NCBI GenBank assembly: GCA_028274465.1 | Contig: CM051455.1 | Location: forward strand, 109,552,261-109,616,260 | Origin: Plantago ovata | Lineage: Eukaryota > Streptophyta > Magnoliopsida > Lamiales > Plantaginaceae | Direction: 5' to 3' | Length of the DNA: 64,000 nucleotides | Shown here: one piece after another, positions 35,709 through 46,310 of the stretch | Numbering within the stretch: position 1 is the stretch's first letter | How the letters are laid out: each line of letters starts with the position of its first letter | Program-made: the position numbers and the translations under genes | Notes under the pieces: generated by a model | Told to the model about the DNA's origin: nothing | The model's input: the letters and a program-made list of their open reading frames with translations, nothing else | The model's database searches: none

Positions 35709-38700
35709 TCAAGGAGGCTCCCCGGTCTTAGCGAGTACGGCTGTCGGTGAATTCAGTGACCGGGGTGGTCGCGCTGGCAGCTCCTCCTCGAACTGTGCTC
35801 GTCTCCGGGCCTTCCATGTCGTCGCGCTCCTGAGCTCGAGCTCTTCAATTGCCTTTTGATACATTGTTAGCTCTGGCTCGACAAAGTCAGCTGCCCTCCC
35901 GAGAACCGGCTCGCTCAACTTCACCCAAGCAGCATTCCGAAGAGCTGCCTTCTCGAACGGGTAGATGATCCCGCTCCTCAAGCACTCAGGCACCAGGCGG
36001 GAGGTAAGCCGGCTTGCTGGGATAAGGAACTTCTGGGTCGGTCACCAGCTCGCCAAACTCGCACGCCCCGTGCATCTCTTCAGTAATCTCCTCATCGGGG
36101 TAAGGAGTGAGGTCCTCGCGCCTCCCGGGATGCAGGTCCTCGCGGTCATCGGGATCAAAATCGGCCGGAAGCATGTTGACCCTCTTTAGTTGGCCAACAC
36201 ACGAGAAGAAGCCCTCCTCGCGCGATGCCACTTGTACATCTCTCAGGGCCAGCTTATAAGTGACCGACGACATGAAGTCGCGAGCAGCAGAGATTCGGCT
36301 CCCTTTGAGGAAGGACAGGACGCTTGCCTTAAACTTTTCCATGCAAATGGACAAAGTGGCGTAAGCACCCTTGAAGCTCTTGCTCCTCGATTTCTCCCGG
36401 GAGAGCTCCTTCTCCACCTCCTCGACCTTTATCTTCAGCTTCCCGGCCTCAGCCTCCGAGACCTTGGCTTTTTTCTCTGAAGCAGCCAGCTTCTTCTCGA
36501 GGTCCTCGATAACGACCCCTATGTCGGCCCGATCAGCAGCCACTTGGCCATAGGCCTCCTTCAAGTTCTCGAGCTGCAAAAAGAAGTCACAGTTAGCGAG
36601 GAGAATAAAATTCATACTTAGAGAAAGTTTACAAAGAATAAAGGCAAGTACCTGGAGCGAACACATGCTCAGCTCATGTGCCCTGTCGAGGTCGCTCATT
36701 TGAATGAGCCGCTTCACTTCATCTCCTGAAGCGGCCACCTTACCCTTTTTCCGGGCAGGTTCATTAGTTCCGCCGAGGTTGAGCTTCCTCGCTCCCTTTT
36801 TTGCTGCAGGCCTCTCCGGCCTCTTCTCCGCCTCAACCGTATTTAAGGCCTCCTCCTCGGCCTCCTTTGCTTCCTTTGCCCTCTTCGCAGCGGCCTCCTC
36901 CTCGGCCCTCTTAATGGCCTCTACGGGGTTCTCTCTTGTAGCGAGCCCCTCCTGCACCAAAGCATCTCGATGATGCGCGGCCTTGCGGGGAGGGGTCAAG
37001 TTCAAAGAACCGAGGATCTTGGTCTGCTTGTTGGCCAACCTCTGCTTCCTCCTTTGCTCCTCCTTGGCGGCCAGGGTCTTCGACATTATCCACTGAAACC
37101 AATAAGCTGCAAGAGAATAAACACAAGTTAGTACGATCGAAGAGCAATAAAAATCGACGAGGAAAGCAAGAAAGCGAGGACATATCACAAACAGAAAAAG
37201 CAAGCAAAGAAAAAATACAAGTACAAAGCAAAGAAAAAGCGCGAAGAACTAGTTACCGAAGAGGACTTTTCGGGTATATCGGTTCCCGATATACCCTGTG
37301 TACGCGTAAGGAGAAAGCCCCGCCAAATAGGGAAGTGGCTGAAGGACCAACCCCCAGTAAAAGTACTTCTCGGGATGGGGTCCCCGATTCTGCTCCTCGA
37401 GCTCCATGACCCAGGGATCAGACTCCTCGGGCAACGGATGCTTGTCCGCAATTTTCCCTCTGAACATGAGCTTGGGCACTCCCCACTCCATCTCCTCCTC
37501 GGTCATATTAGGCAACCTTCTCTTCCTGATGTAGAAGTACCTATGGAACCACTTGTAGCCCGAGGAGCTAGGAGCGTCCATGATGAACCCAAGGCCTGGT
37601 CGAGCGTTGAAGTAGTAAAAGTACTTGTTCCCGGAGCTCATCGAGACTCGGAACAATTGGTTGAAGTTGTGGAAGTTTAGCTCGATCCCCTTCTTCATGC
37701 AAAAGACTCCAAAGCAGACTAGGGTTCCAAAGGCACTTGGCACCAATTGCCAAGGAGCGATCCCCAACGTGTTGAAGATATCGCGGAAAGCATCACAGAA
37801 GGGGAGTATCCATCCTCGATCCAAGCTGAGGCAGTGAACGACCATGTACCCCGGGGGAGCATTATAAAAAGTTTGATCCTCCTTGGGCACGAGGATGTCA
37901 AACTTATTCTCAGGGAGAGAATACTTCCACCTAAGTGTGGGAACCTCGTCGATCTTGACGGTAGAAGAGGTGGTCGGTATTATCCCATCCTCGTTCTTCT
38001 CCCCCTGAGGATCGGGGAGGTCAACCGTGCGAGCACTTTTGGTAAACTTCTTCTCAGCAGCCTTAGTAGTTTTAGGCTCTGGCTCCACGGCAACCTTTGC
38101 CTTCTTCGATTTACTGGAGCGAGAAGGCTTACTCGCTCTCCTCTCAGCTTTCTTCTTGTCAGCGGCCATCTGAGCACGCCGCATCTCCCCCTCCTGGTCC
38201 TCGAGTGGGTTTGCTGCTCGGGTCCCACTCGGAAAAGTAAAGTCAATTGTCGTCGGATCGATGGAGTGGTAACTAGTCTCCTCCTCGCGCGCGAACCTCT
38301 TTGCATCCCTGATTGCACGCCTTTGCCCCTCCGAGAAGGAAGGAGACCTAGTACTCGGATCAGCTTCACTCCTGTTAGTGTCCCCGATCGTCAGAGGAAC
38401 TTCATCCTCCTCCTCGTCGGTGATCACGGCCCTTCTAGTTGTTTGTGGAGGGAATCTGACCCTCTTTGAAGGGGGACTAATCCGAGGAGATGTCGCCTCG
38501 TCGTCCTCCTCGCTCTCATCCTCCGTCTCATCGCTATCGATGATTTGAACGGGTATCGGGGCCTTCCCGCGCTTGGCCGAATGCTTACCCTCCTCATACA
38601 GCGCCAAGGCCAACTCCAGCCTCTCCGTGTCATCCATCTCCTCGACCCGGATGTCGGCAGGGGCGACCACGTTAACGGCCCCATAATTACGCCCATGGAC

Positions 38701-39030
38701 TTGCGCGGCGCGAGTAATCAACTCCGCAGATACACCAGGGTTACGAGGACCACCTTCCGCCTCTGTACGGTCGTCGATAAAGTCGTCGTCCTCGGTACGA
38801 CGCCTCTTCCTGCTCACCAACTGATAGAGGTCCTCCTCACTCTAAGTTTCTTCAGCCTCTTCGGCAGCCTGCTCGCCACCTCGCTCGAGCTGAGGCTCCT
38901 CGACAGCCTCCTCTATCGTGTCATCGAGGAAGGTCGCCGATACGTCTGACGTATCGGGCGACGTAGTATGGTCGCTCCCATACTCACCGGCGGCCGAGAT
39001 GTTTTGGCTGTCGTCGCTCCTCTCGGACAT
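35709..39030 (-). CDS. Antisense extra gene of Tat-B, gypsy-type putative transposase domain
   Basis: Mirror copy of 25708-29036. The first block (39030-37257) begins MSERSDDSQN and carries the domain with PPGYMVVHCLSLDRGW, APWQLVPSAFGTLVCF and FNARPGLGFIMDAPSS, then ends near YTRKVLFG. The second (37106-36652) is charged (EEQRRKQRLANKQTK). The third (36573-35709) is a coiled coil (EKKLAASEKKAKVSEAEAG) followed by ADFDPDDREDLHPGRREDL and a C-terminus LAKTGEPP. The gaps between blocks have GT-AG borders (37256-37107 and 36651-36574), and the second gap also reads through in frame. A TATTTATA at 39892-39899 (TATAAATA on the gene strand) and a leader-intron pair precede the start. Function unknown; the name transposase for this family is historical and no DDE triad is visible. 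About one or two breaks. Confidence 0.78.
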
Positions 39031-39891
39031 CCTAAAGGTGGGCAAAGAAAGAAGTTAGGATGGTTGGTGATAGTCCGAGAGGTCCTTTTAGGTATGTTCA
39101 TTAAAGTTCGACCTCCCGAACGGAGAAAAATCTCAAAAATAAAAGAGCAAATAAACCAAGAAGTTACTCTACATCAAAGCAAAAGTAGAGCGAGGAGCAT
39201 ATGAGGAGCGACCAACCGCTCAAAGCATGAGTAAAAAATCGGGCAGCATGACCACATGCATATACAGCAAAATCAGAGCGAGCACATGCATATATAAAAC
39301 TCGAAGAGCATGCATAGAGCGACCAACCGCCCGAAAAAACTTCCTACAGTCATTTCTACAGCCGTACGCTAATGAGGAGGCAACAAGGGGTATACAGTAA
39401 AAGAAAAGGGGAGCTACTTCTACAGACATGCAAGCCAAATCGGTCCAAATCACTCCCGGTGAATTCCGTTTACAAGTCCGTTTACTGTTTTTTAGGTCCA
39501 AGGCCGTTCTTAGGCCGTCATCTACCGATCATTATTCAGATAACAACATTTCCGGGAGGCAAAAATCAAAGAAAAGAGCTAACATGCAAAAGCCAAGAGC
39601 GAAAAAGCAAGAAGGCAGAGAATACACGGCATTTCAAGGCAAAAAGAAGCAAAAAGAGGAAAAATTAAAGGCAAAGAACCGGAAACTTACTTGCTTTTAA
39701 GTAGATGAAAGTTTGAAACCGGAAAAAGTCGAACGTTCGCCTGAAAACGGGATTCTGCACACCGGAAAGGCTCCTCGCACGTCACTTGGATCGATCACTC
39801 ACACTCGTCGATATCTCGAATTCTCCTCGCTCTCTCTTATTTGCTCTGAATGTTCGGATTGCGAAAAGTGTGGAATGACCGAGTGTTGACC

Positions 39892-39899
39892 TATTTATA
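39892..39899 (-). promoter_or_regulatory. TATA box of the antisense gene, right arm
   Basis: TATAAATA on the minus strand, the mirror of 24827-24834, conserved with its surroundings. Confidence 0.6.
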
Positions 39900-40626
39900 G
39901 AAGGGTATCTCGGGGATACGAAACGACGCATGTCCTCGCGCCATCCGGACCGACCACGTGTCCAAGATCAACGGTCCAGATTACGGCCGCCTGGCGAATT
40001 ACCGGTTATACCCTCCACGCTCCCGCTCTGGCTCGAACACGCTCTCGGATCCGGAACGAATTACCTAACCACGGCAATCAACTCGCGGCGCGAGCACGAC
40101 CCTACTCGAGACACACAGAGACAGATCGACGACCATAATCTGTCCTCCTCGAGACAACATTGAAAGAAATGTCAGAACCACGGAAAATCGATGGCCACGT
40201 GGCAGTGGATCGAGGATCCGCTCATGAAGCTACTCTCCTCGAGCTTCCTTTGACCTTTTACACAAGTATCTCTCCGCGAGATACTTTGCAAGCAAAAAGC
40301 GGAAGGAAGTCATTCCATTCCTTTTACACAAGTATCTCTCCGCGAGATACTTTGCAAGCAAAAAGCGGCAGGAAGTCATTCCATTCCACCAAGGAATACT
40401 TACCCGGATCCGATCTTTTCCCAGCAAAAATACCTCTTTTCATACGGTCCGAGCAACGTCTGCTCGCACCCTATAAAAAGGGGGGGGGAGGGAGAGATAG
40501 GAGGAGGGAAAAATACCAAGGGAAATCTTTTTTCGCCCACTACTAGTCGAGGCTCTGCTCGACCTCTACTTCAACATAGTTCCTCAACTATCTTCTACAA
40601 AGATACTTGGAAACTAGGGGGACATA

Positions 40627-41380
40627 TGTTAGGGTTGAAATATGTCCAGTCCGCATGTACGAACTGGAGCAGTCTAAGAGCGCGACAAAGCATCATAGGT
40701 CGTCCCCCAAGGGGCACGACCACACCCAAGTATGTCACTAAGGTGTGGATCGACCAACATAGGGTCCGACCATCACTGGGAGGACAACCCTCAAAATAAG
40801 CTCCTCACAAGGACAAAGCTGCCAGTGGGCTCGAGGAGCATCTCTCGGGCTCGAGGAGACCTTACGTCAAGGTAACGCTCCTTGACAGAAACTGAGCAGG
40901 ACACTACTCGCATCATCCACGCACAAGGAAGGCACGAGGACCCCAGAGCGACCAGCCATGGTTGCTCTCTTGGGCCAAGGCCCACGGACCTCCTTAATGG
41001 GCCTGGGCTGAGGAAGGCCTCAATCCTAGCCGTACACGTGGCGTGATCCTACGCGACCGGAAGCTGAAGGGTCTCAAGTATATAAAGGCCTCATTTACTC
41101 CTCAACAGTAAGCATTAACTACGCCACCCGAGCACCACTTTCACTACTCATACTAGGGAAGCCTCACAACTCCCTACTCGTAAAGTCGCCTCTCCGGTCT
41201 GATACCTTACAGACCGGGCAAGAGACACTAACCCCCCCCCTCTAGTCTATTTCAGGTACGAGGAAGCTACAAGAAGGCTCATTTCCTATCTTAGAGGAAC
41301 ACTACAAGAAGAAGAACTTGAATGACTTAGACTAGCGACTCATTGCGAATTTAGAAAGAAACACGAATTACCCTTCAACA
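40627..41380 (+). repeat. Tat-B 3' LTR
   Basis: 754 bp, starting TGTTAGGGTTGAAATATG and ending CCCTTCAACA. TATATAAA stands at 41079-41086. A purine-rich AACTAGGGGGACATA directly upstream (about 40612-40626) is the likely polypurine tract. A C-tract near 41230 varies in length between copies. Confidence 0.92.
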
Positions 41381-42589
41381 CCAAGGTCCTTCTCTTCTTT
41401 CTTGGCTAGTGGAGGCTCTTCATCCTTGTAACACTCGCACTTAGCAACTTGCTTAATGGTGATTTCCACTGGTTGATCTCCCACCAAGTTGATCGACATG
41501 GACCCCTCAGTGCTGCTATGTAACTTCCCTTGCTCTCTACTAGCTCTAGCTTCCAATTGATCCAGACGAGCATTGATCTTTGCCGAATCCTCCTCGTATC
41601 TCTTCAAAAACACTTGGGTGAAATCCACCAATTTCTGTAAATTATCCAAGAGAGTTGCTGACTTGGATGTAGATGCTTCGTCCTTAGGAGTACGATTACT
41701 ACGGTTTCCCAAGTGAACATCTTCTCGTGCTAGATCTGATCTACACATATGAGCCCCATGCCCATAATTCTTGCACACCCTACATACCTCGTTGGAGAGA
41801 GAAGTTCCGATTAGGCCACTTAGAGCTTGCCTCATCTGATTGGCGAAACCTTCGAACCTATCGCCACTCACACCATTCACTTCATGCATTGGGATCTCCT
41901 GGTTTGGTGGAGCCTCAGGTCCACGCCTTCTAACCATTGCTCTTGGATCCTTGGATTGAGATCCTTTAGCAAGCCTTTCGAAACACGCCCACACATCCTC
42001 GGCGGTCTCTTCCCAGATAGTACCACGGCATTAGAAATCCACCACCTGTTGACTCTCATATGTGAGTCCACTGTAGAAGTGCTGGACAAGATCAGGAAGC
42101 CCAAAACCATGGTGTGGACACTTGTGCATGAGGTCCTTGAACCTCTCGAAAGCGGTGTAGATGGTCTCATTATAGTCATGTTTGAATCTTGTGATTTGCG
42201 CCTTAAGCGCGGTAGTCAATGTGTGAGGAAAGTATTTCTCCATAAAAGCAGAATACACCTTGTCCTAGGTGTCTAGTGATCCGGCTTCCAGAGAGCCTAA
42301 CCATGCCTTGGCTTTATCCCCAAGCCCGATAGCAAAAACCTTCATCCTTGCTCATAGTCCGTTATCCCTGCTCCGGGCCTTGGAAGATTGTTGATAAAAT
42401 CGTCAATATCATTCAGGTATCCCATAACATCTTCCCTAGCCAACCCATAGAACCTCGGGAGTTGCTGGTACATGCAACTTTTGATTTCCAAATCTCGAGT
42501 TGCAGCAGAAAGAACAATAGCCGGACCTCTCATCAGTGCTTTGTTGGGTTGAACCCATGATTTCAAAAGTGGGCGAGCCATCACAAGAC
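41381..42589 (-). pseudogene. Athila-2 gag fragment
   Basis: Homologous to the first two thirds of the Athila-1 frame: LKSWVQPNKALMRGPAIVLS, QLPRFYGLAREDVMGYL, FMEKYFPHTLTTALKA, and the CCHC knuckle CRVCKNYGHGAHMC near 41745-41790. A coiled-coil-like charged segment follows (FLKRYEEDSAKINARLDQLE). The sequence stops in the acidic linker before the protease, where Tat-B is inserted. Compared with Athila-1 a stretch between knuckle and coiled coil is shorter. A few breaks. Confidence 0.85.
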
Positions 42590-42713
42590 CTAAATATCTG
42601 TGACAAGCTAGGAAAGGAGTATCAGAGAGAAATTGAAAAGGAAACCAAAACTAATAGAATTAGGAATCGAAAGCTGAAAATATAAACAAATTAAACAGAA
42701 AAAAGGAGTATAG

Positions 42714-42731
42714 TCCCCGGCAACGGCGCCA
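42714..42731 (-). other. Primer binding site of Athila-2, tRNA-Asp type
   Basis: Reverse complement of TGGCGCCGTTGCCGGGGA, three bases inside the LTR, identical to the Athila-1 site. Confidence 0.92.
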
Positions 42732-42734
42732 ATT

Positions 42735-44048
42735 TGATGAACGCGGATGTCGTGCTCCGGATTCAGTCAAATAAATTTGTAATTTAGCCAAAGGCAATCC
42801 ACAACTACAACGAAAACCGTAGTGTAGCAGTAGAATGACTCGAGTGTCGTTCTCTCAGGACTATAACTAGCTTTATCAAATCTAATTTAGAATATAAAAA
42901 CGGCAAACAGATAGCAAAGGGGTTTCTAGCAGATAATGGAGATTGATGATAGTATGATCCTTCTAAACATAACGGGTCGATAATCATGCATAAATTCATC
43001 GGTCTTGCATAGAGATCTTTGAATCAATCTAGTGTCCTGTTGCAATTATTAAGCACTACGAAGATAATTGGTCTAACAAGTCAATCACTATTGTCCTAAT
43101 GTGTTCCGTAATTATTCAACACTACGAAGATAAACTCGCGAACAGGTCGACGAGGGTCCAATTGTGCATAATAATTAATACAACATACGAGAATTTAGGT
43201 TGTGCCTGATCAACTAAATAAAGCAATGACACGGAGTATAATGCGCGATATAGCCATTAGCATGATTACCTTCCCTTCGCTAAGAATTCACATACTACCA
43301 CCAACAATAAGTTTATCTACTCATATTAGGCATGCAATCAACAGAAATCATAGAAGAAAACATGTTGAAAGAATATAATAAAATAAGTAGAATAAAACTG
43401 TAAGATACAAAGTTACCGAAGGTTGTCAATCTCCGGATGATTGCGATCCTACGAGCTCCAAACTGCTATGAAAAAGAGTCCCCTAAGCTACGGACCCCAG
43501 AACAGGCTCTGGGAAGTCCCTACCAAAAACTATAGAGAGAGGTTTGAAAGTAGGTCCGGAAAGATCTGAATTTCGGAGAAAATCTGAGCAACTATATATA
43601 GGCCCCGAAATACTGTGGGGCGGTTAGCCCCACACACGGGGCGGTTCGCCCGGTGTGCGGCGGTTCGCCCCACGTCTGGGGCGGTTAGCCCCAGAGAAAA
43701 TCTCGCGGAATTCCACGTTTTCGACGCGTTTTTTGATTTCTTCCCCTTTTCGGACTCGGTTTCTGTCTACTAGTGGCCTTCTAACCTCCATATTCGACCC
43801 CTAGACTCCAAATCCTATCCGAAAACCTTCAGATACTCCAAATAGGCTTCTGGAACACCCATTCCTTGTCAACTTCAATATAATTGCCCAGAAATCCTCG
43901 ATTTTCAACCAAAACCTGTAAAATAAAATCTAAAGGGAAACGTGACACTATTCTAATAAAATGCACTAAAATATAGCTAAATTAACATAGAGGATAGCTA
44001 AAATAGGTGAAAAAGACTCGAATGAAATTGTAAAATACACATTCATCA
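42735..44048 (-). repeat. Athila-2 5' LTR
   Basis: About 1.31 kb with TGATGAA/TTCATCA ends. Four GC-rich hairpin motifs (about 43616-43696) replace the two seen in Athila-1. TATATATA (reverse) is at 43593-43600. Confidence 0.9.
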
Positions 44049-44812
44049 TCTACAAACAAGAACATACATGTACTTACAAAATATCACGTTATACGTGAGA
44101 TTATAGATAGAGGAGAAGTTAGTATAGAACGTGTCTCTACCATGGACAACGTGGCAGATCCTTTCACCAAGGTCTTATCAGTGGAAGTCCACTTAAGACA
44201 TTATGCTAATCTGGGTATTAGGCATAAAGGTGACTGGCTCTAGTCCAAGTGGGAGATTGATAGTGTATATGTCCTAGAGACAGTCCTTACTAAGGGCATG
44301 GTGCCCTTATAGAGGACATATATGTACTATTACACAGGTCAACGTAATATAATATATGTTTGTTGCATTTTACTATTGAGTATCGCTTTCATATTTATGT
44401 TACACCGGGCATGCAACATGTCATATCTCTATTACTGTCTGTATTGATATTAAACATGTCCTCTCGGATAGATGACCGATCACACAGATAATGGGAGCTA
44501 TGTGAGTTATCATCTATCCCAAACTCTCCCTAGTCGAGGTTCATCTCGGATGTAGGAGTCTGAATGAACCAGACAAGACTAGTATGCATGGAGGTTATAC
44601 TTGTTGGAGCAAGTGTGAGCCGATCCCACGGCCACGGAACGGATTGTTGGACAATCAAGAAACATTTCCATAACTGCGCATAGTTGTTCGAAGAAGCTTT
44701 ATCAAACAATGGAAGTACCCACCGGACACTCCCATCGATGTATACTCTACACCGAAGTGTCTATGGGAACCGGTAAGTTGTCGAAGTGATGCCATTCGTC
44801 CTTTGTACTTAC
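44049..44812 (+). mobile_element. Ty1/copia 3' end fragment
   Basis: The first 195 bases encode the C-terminus of a copia polyprotein (KYHVIREIIDRGEV, then MDNVADPFTKVLS and HYANLGIRHKGDWL, stop at 44241). This is the RNase H tail typical of copia. The polypurine tract CCAAGTGGGAGAT follows, and the 3' LTR starts at 44258 with TGATAGTGTATATGTCC. The fragment is cut on the left by Athila-2 and on the right, inside its LTR, by Athila-3. About 555 bases of LTR are present. Lineage within copia not assigned. Confidence 0.88.
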
Positions 44813-46141
44813 TGATGAATGTGTATTTTACACTTTCATTCGAGTCTTTTTCACCTATTTTAGCTATCCTCTATGTTAATTTAGCTATATTTTAGTACAT
44901 TTTATTAGAATAGTGTCACGTTTCCCTTTAAATTTTATTTTACAGGTTTTGGTTGAAATTCGGGGATTTTCGGGCAATTATATTGAAGTTGACAAGGAAT
45001 TGGTGTTCCAGAAGCCTATTTGGAGTATCTGAAGGTTTCCGAATAGGATTTGAAGTCTAGGGGCCGAATCTGGAGGTTAGAAGGCTACTAGAAGTCAGAA
45101 ACCGAGTCCGAAAAGGTGAAGAAATCCAAAAACGCGTCGAAAATGCGGAAATTCCGCGAGAAAACTCTGGGGCGAACCGCCGCACCATGGGGAGAATCGC
45201 CCCGTAGTTTTTCGGGGCCTATATATAGTGCTCAGTTTTTCTCCGAAAATCATATCTTTTCAGACCTTCTCTCTCACCTCTGTCTATAGTTTTAGGTAGG
45301 AACTTCCCGGGGCCTGTCCTGGGAGTTCCGTAGCTTAGGGGATACTTTTTCATAGCAGTTTGGAGCTCGTAGGACCGCAATCATCCGGAGATTGACAACC
45401 TTCGGTAACTTTGTATCTTACAGTTTTATTCTACTTATTTTATATTCTTTCAACATGTTTTCTTCTATGATTTCTGTTGATTGCATGCCTATTATGAGTA
45501 GCTAAACTTATCGTTGGTGGTAGTATGTGAATTCTTAGCGAAGGGAAGATAATCATGCTAATGGCTATATCGCGCATTATACTCCGTGTCATTGCTTTAT
45601 TTCGTTGATCAGTTGTAACCAAAATTCTCGTATGTTGTATTAATTATTATGCACAATCGGACACTTGTCGACCATCAGACCAATTATCTTCGTAGTGTTG
45701 AGTAATTACGGAACACATTAGGACAATCATCAGACCAATTATCTTCGTAGTGTTGAGTAATTACGGAACACATTAGGACATTCGTAATTGACTTGTCAGA
45801 GCAATTATCTTCGTAGTGCTTAATATTTGCAACAGGACACTAGATTGATTCAAACATCTCTATGCAAGACCGAGGAATTTATACATGATTATCGACCCGT
45901 TATGTTAAGAACGACCATACTATCACCAATCTCCATTATCTGCTAGAAAAAACCCTTTGCTATCTGTCTGCTGATTTTATATTCTCTTGTTAAATAGATA
46001 AAGCTAGTTATAGTCCTGAGAGAACGACACTCGAGTCATTCTACTGCTACACTACGGTTTTCGTTGTAGTTGTGGATTGCCTTTCGCTAAATAACAAATA
46101 TTATTTGATTGAATTCGGAACCGAAAAATCCGCGTTCATCA
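44813..46141 (+). repeat. Athila-3 5' LTR
   Basis: About 1.33 kb, starting TGATGAATGTG and ending TTCATCA. It has two GC-rich motifs near 45170-45205 and TATATATA at 45220-45227. A local ~60-base tandem duplication carrying CAATTATCTTCGTAGTG at about 45670-45790 is not seen in the Athila-1 LTRs. The primer site follows at 46145-46162. Confidence 0.9.
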
Positions 46142-46310
46142 AATTGGCGCCGTTGCCGGGGACTATACTCCTTTTTTCTGTTTAATTTGTTTATATTTTC
46201 AGCTTTAGATTCCTAATTCTATTAGTTTTAGTTTTCCTTTTTAATCTCTCACTGATACTGCTTTCCTAGTCTATTTCTAATCACCTTTCCTAGTCTGTTA
46301 CAAATAGTGT

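Larger units (their letters stand above)
23333..41380. repeat. Large inverted repeat (palindrome) with 7.9-kb arms
   Basis: The left arm 23333-31218 matches the reverse complement of the right arm 33498-41380 in order and content: LTR, 66-bp duplication, antisense gene, integrase, RNase H. The spacer holds the inner part of the left element plus a run of 100 N. Arms are near-identical by eye, with a few percent difference in the LTRs. Left flank is satellite, right flank is Athila-2 gag, and the outer flanks share no target duplication. Confidence 0.9.
33498..41380 (+). mobile_element. Tat-B: 3' half of a Tat-type Ty3/gypsy element
   Basis: Plus-strand counterpart of Tat-A, beginning inside RNase H at the gap and running through integrase, the antisense gene (minus strand) and the 3' LTR. 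Its right end CCTTCAACA abuts Athila-2 gag, followed by CCAAG. A copy of CCAAG should precede its missing 5' end; the left end of the palindrome is not preceded by it. Broken in a few places outside integrase. Confidence 0.85.
41381..44048 (-). mobile_element. Athila-2: 5' part of an Athila-type element
   Basis: Minus strand. Reading right to left: 5' LTR (44048-42735), tRNA-Asp primer site, then gag cut off by the Tat-B LTR. The rest of the element would lie on the far side of Tat-B and is not in the window. The right end TTCATCA abuts copia coding sequence, so the element is inserted in copia pol. It is more diverged from Athila-1 and Athila-3 than these are from each other. Broken and incomplete. 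Confidence 0.87.

Noticed and set aside
23333-41380. A genuine inverted dimer produced by one insertion event
   Set aside because: The flanks differ on the two sides and the centre is an N gap, so this cannot be claimed from the sequence.
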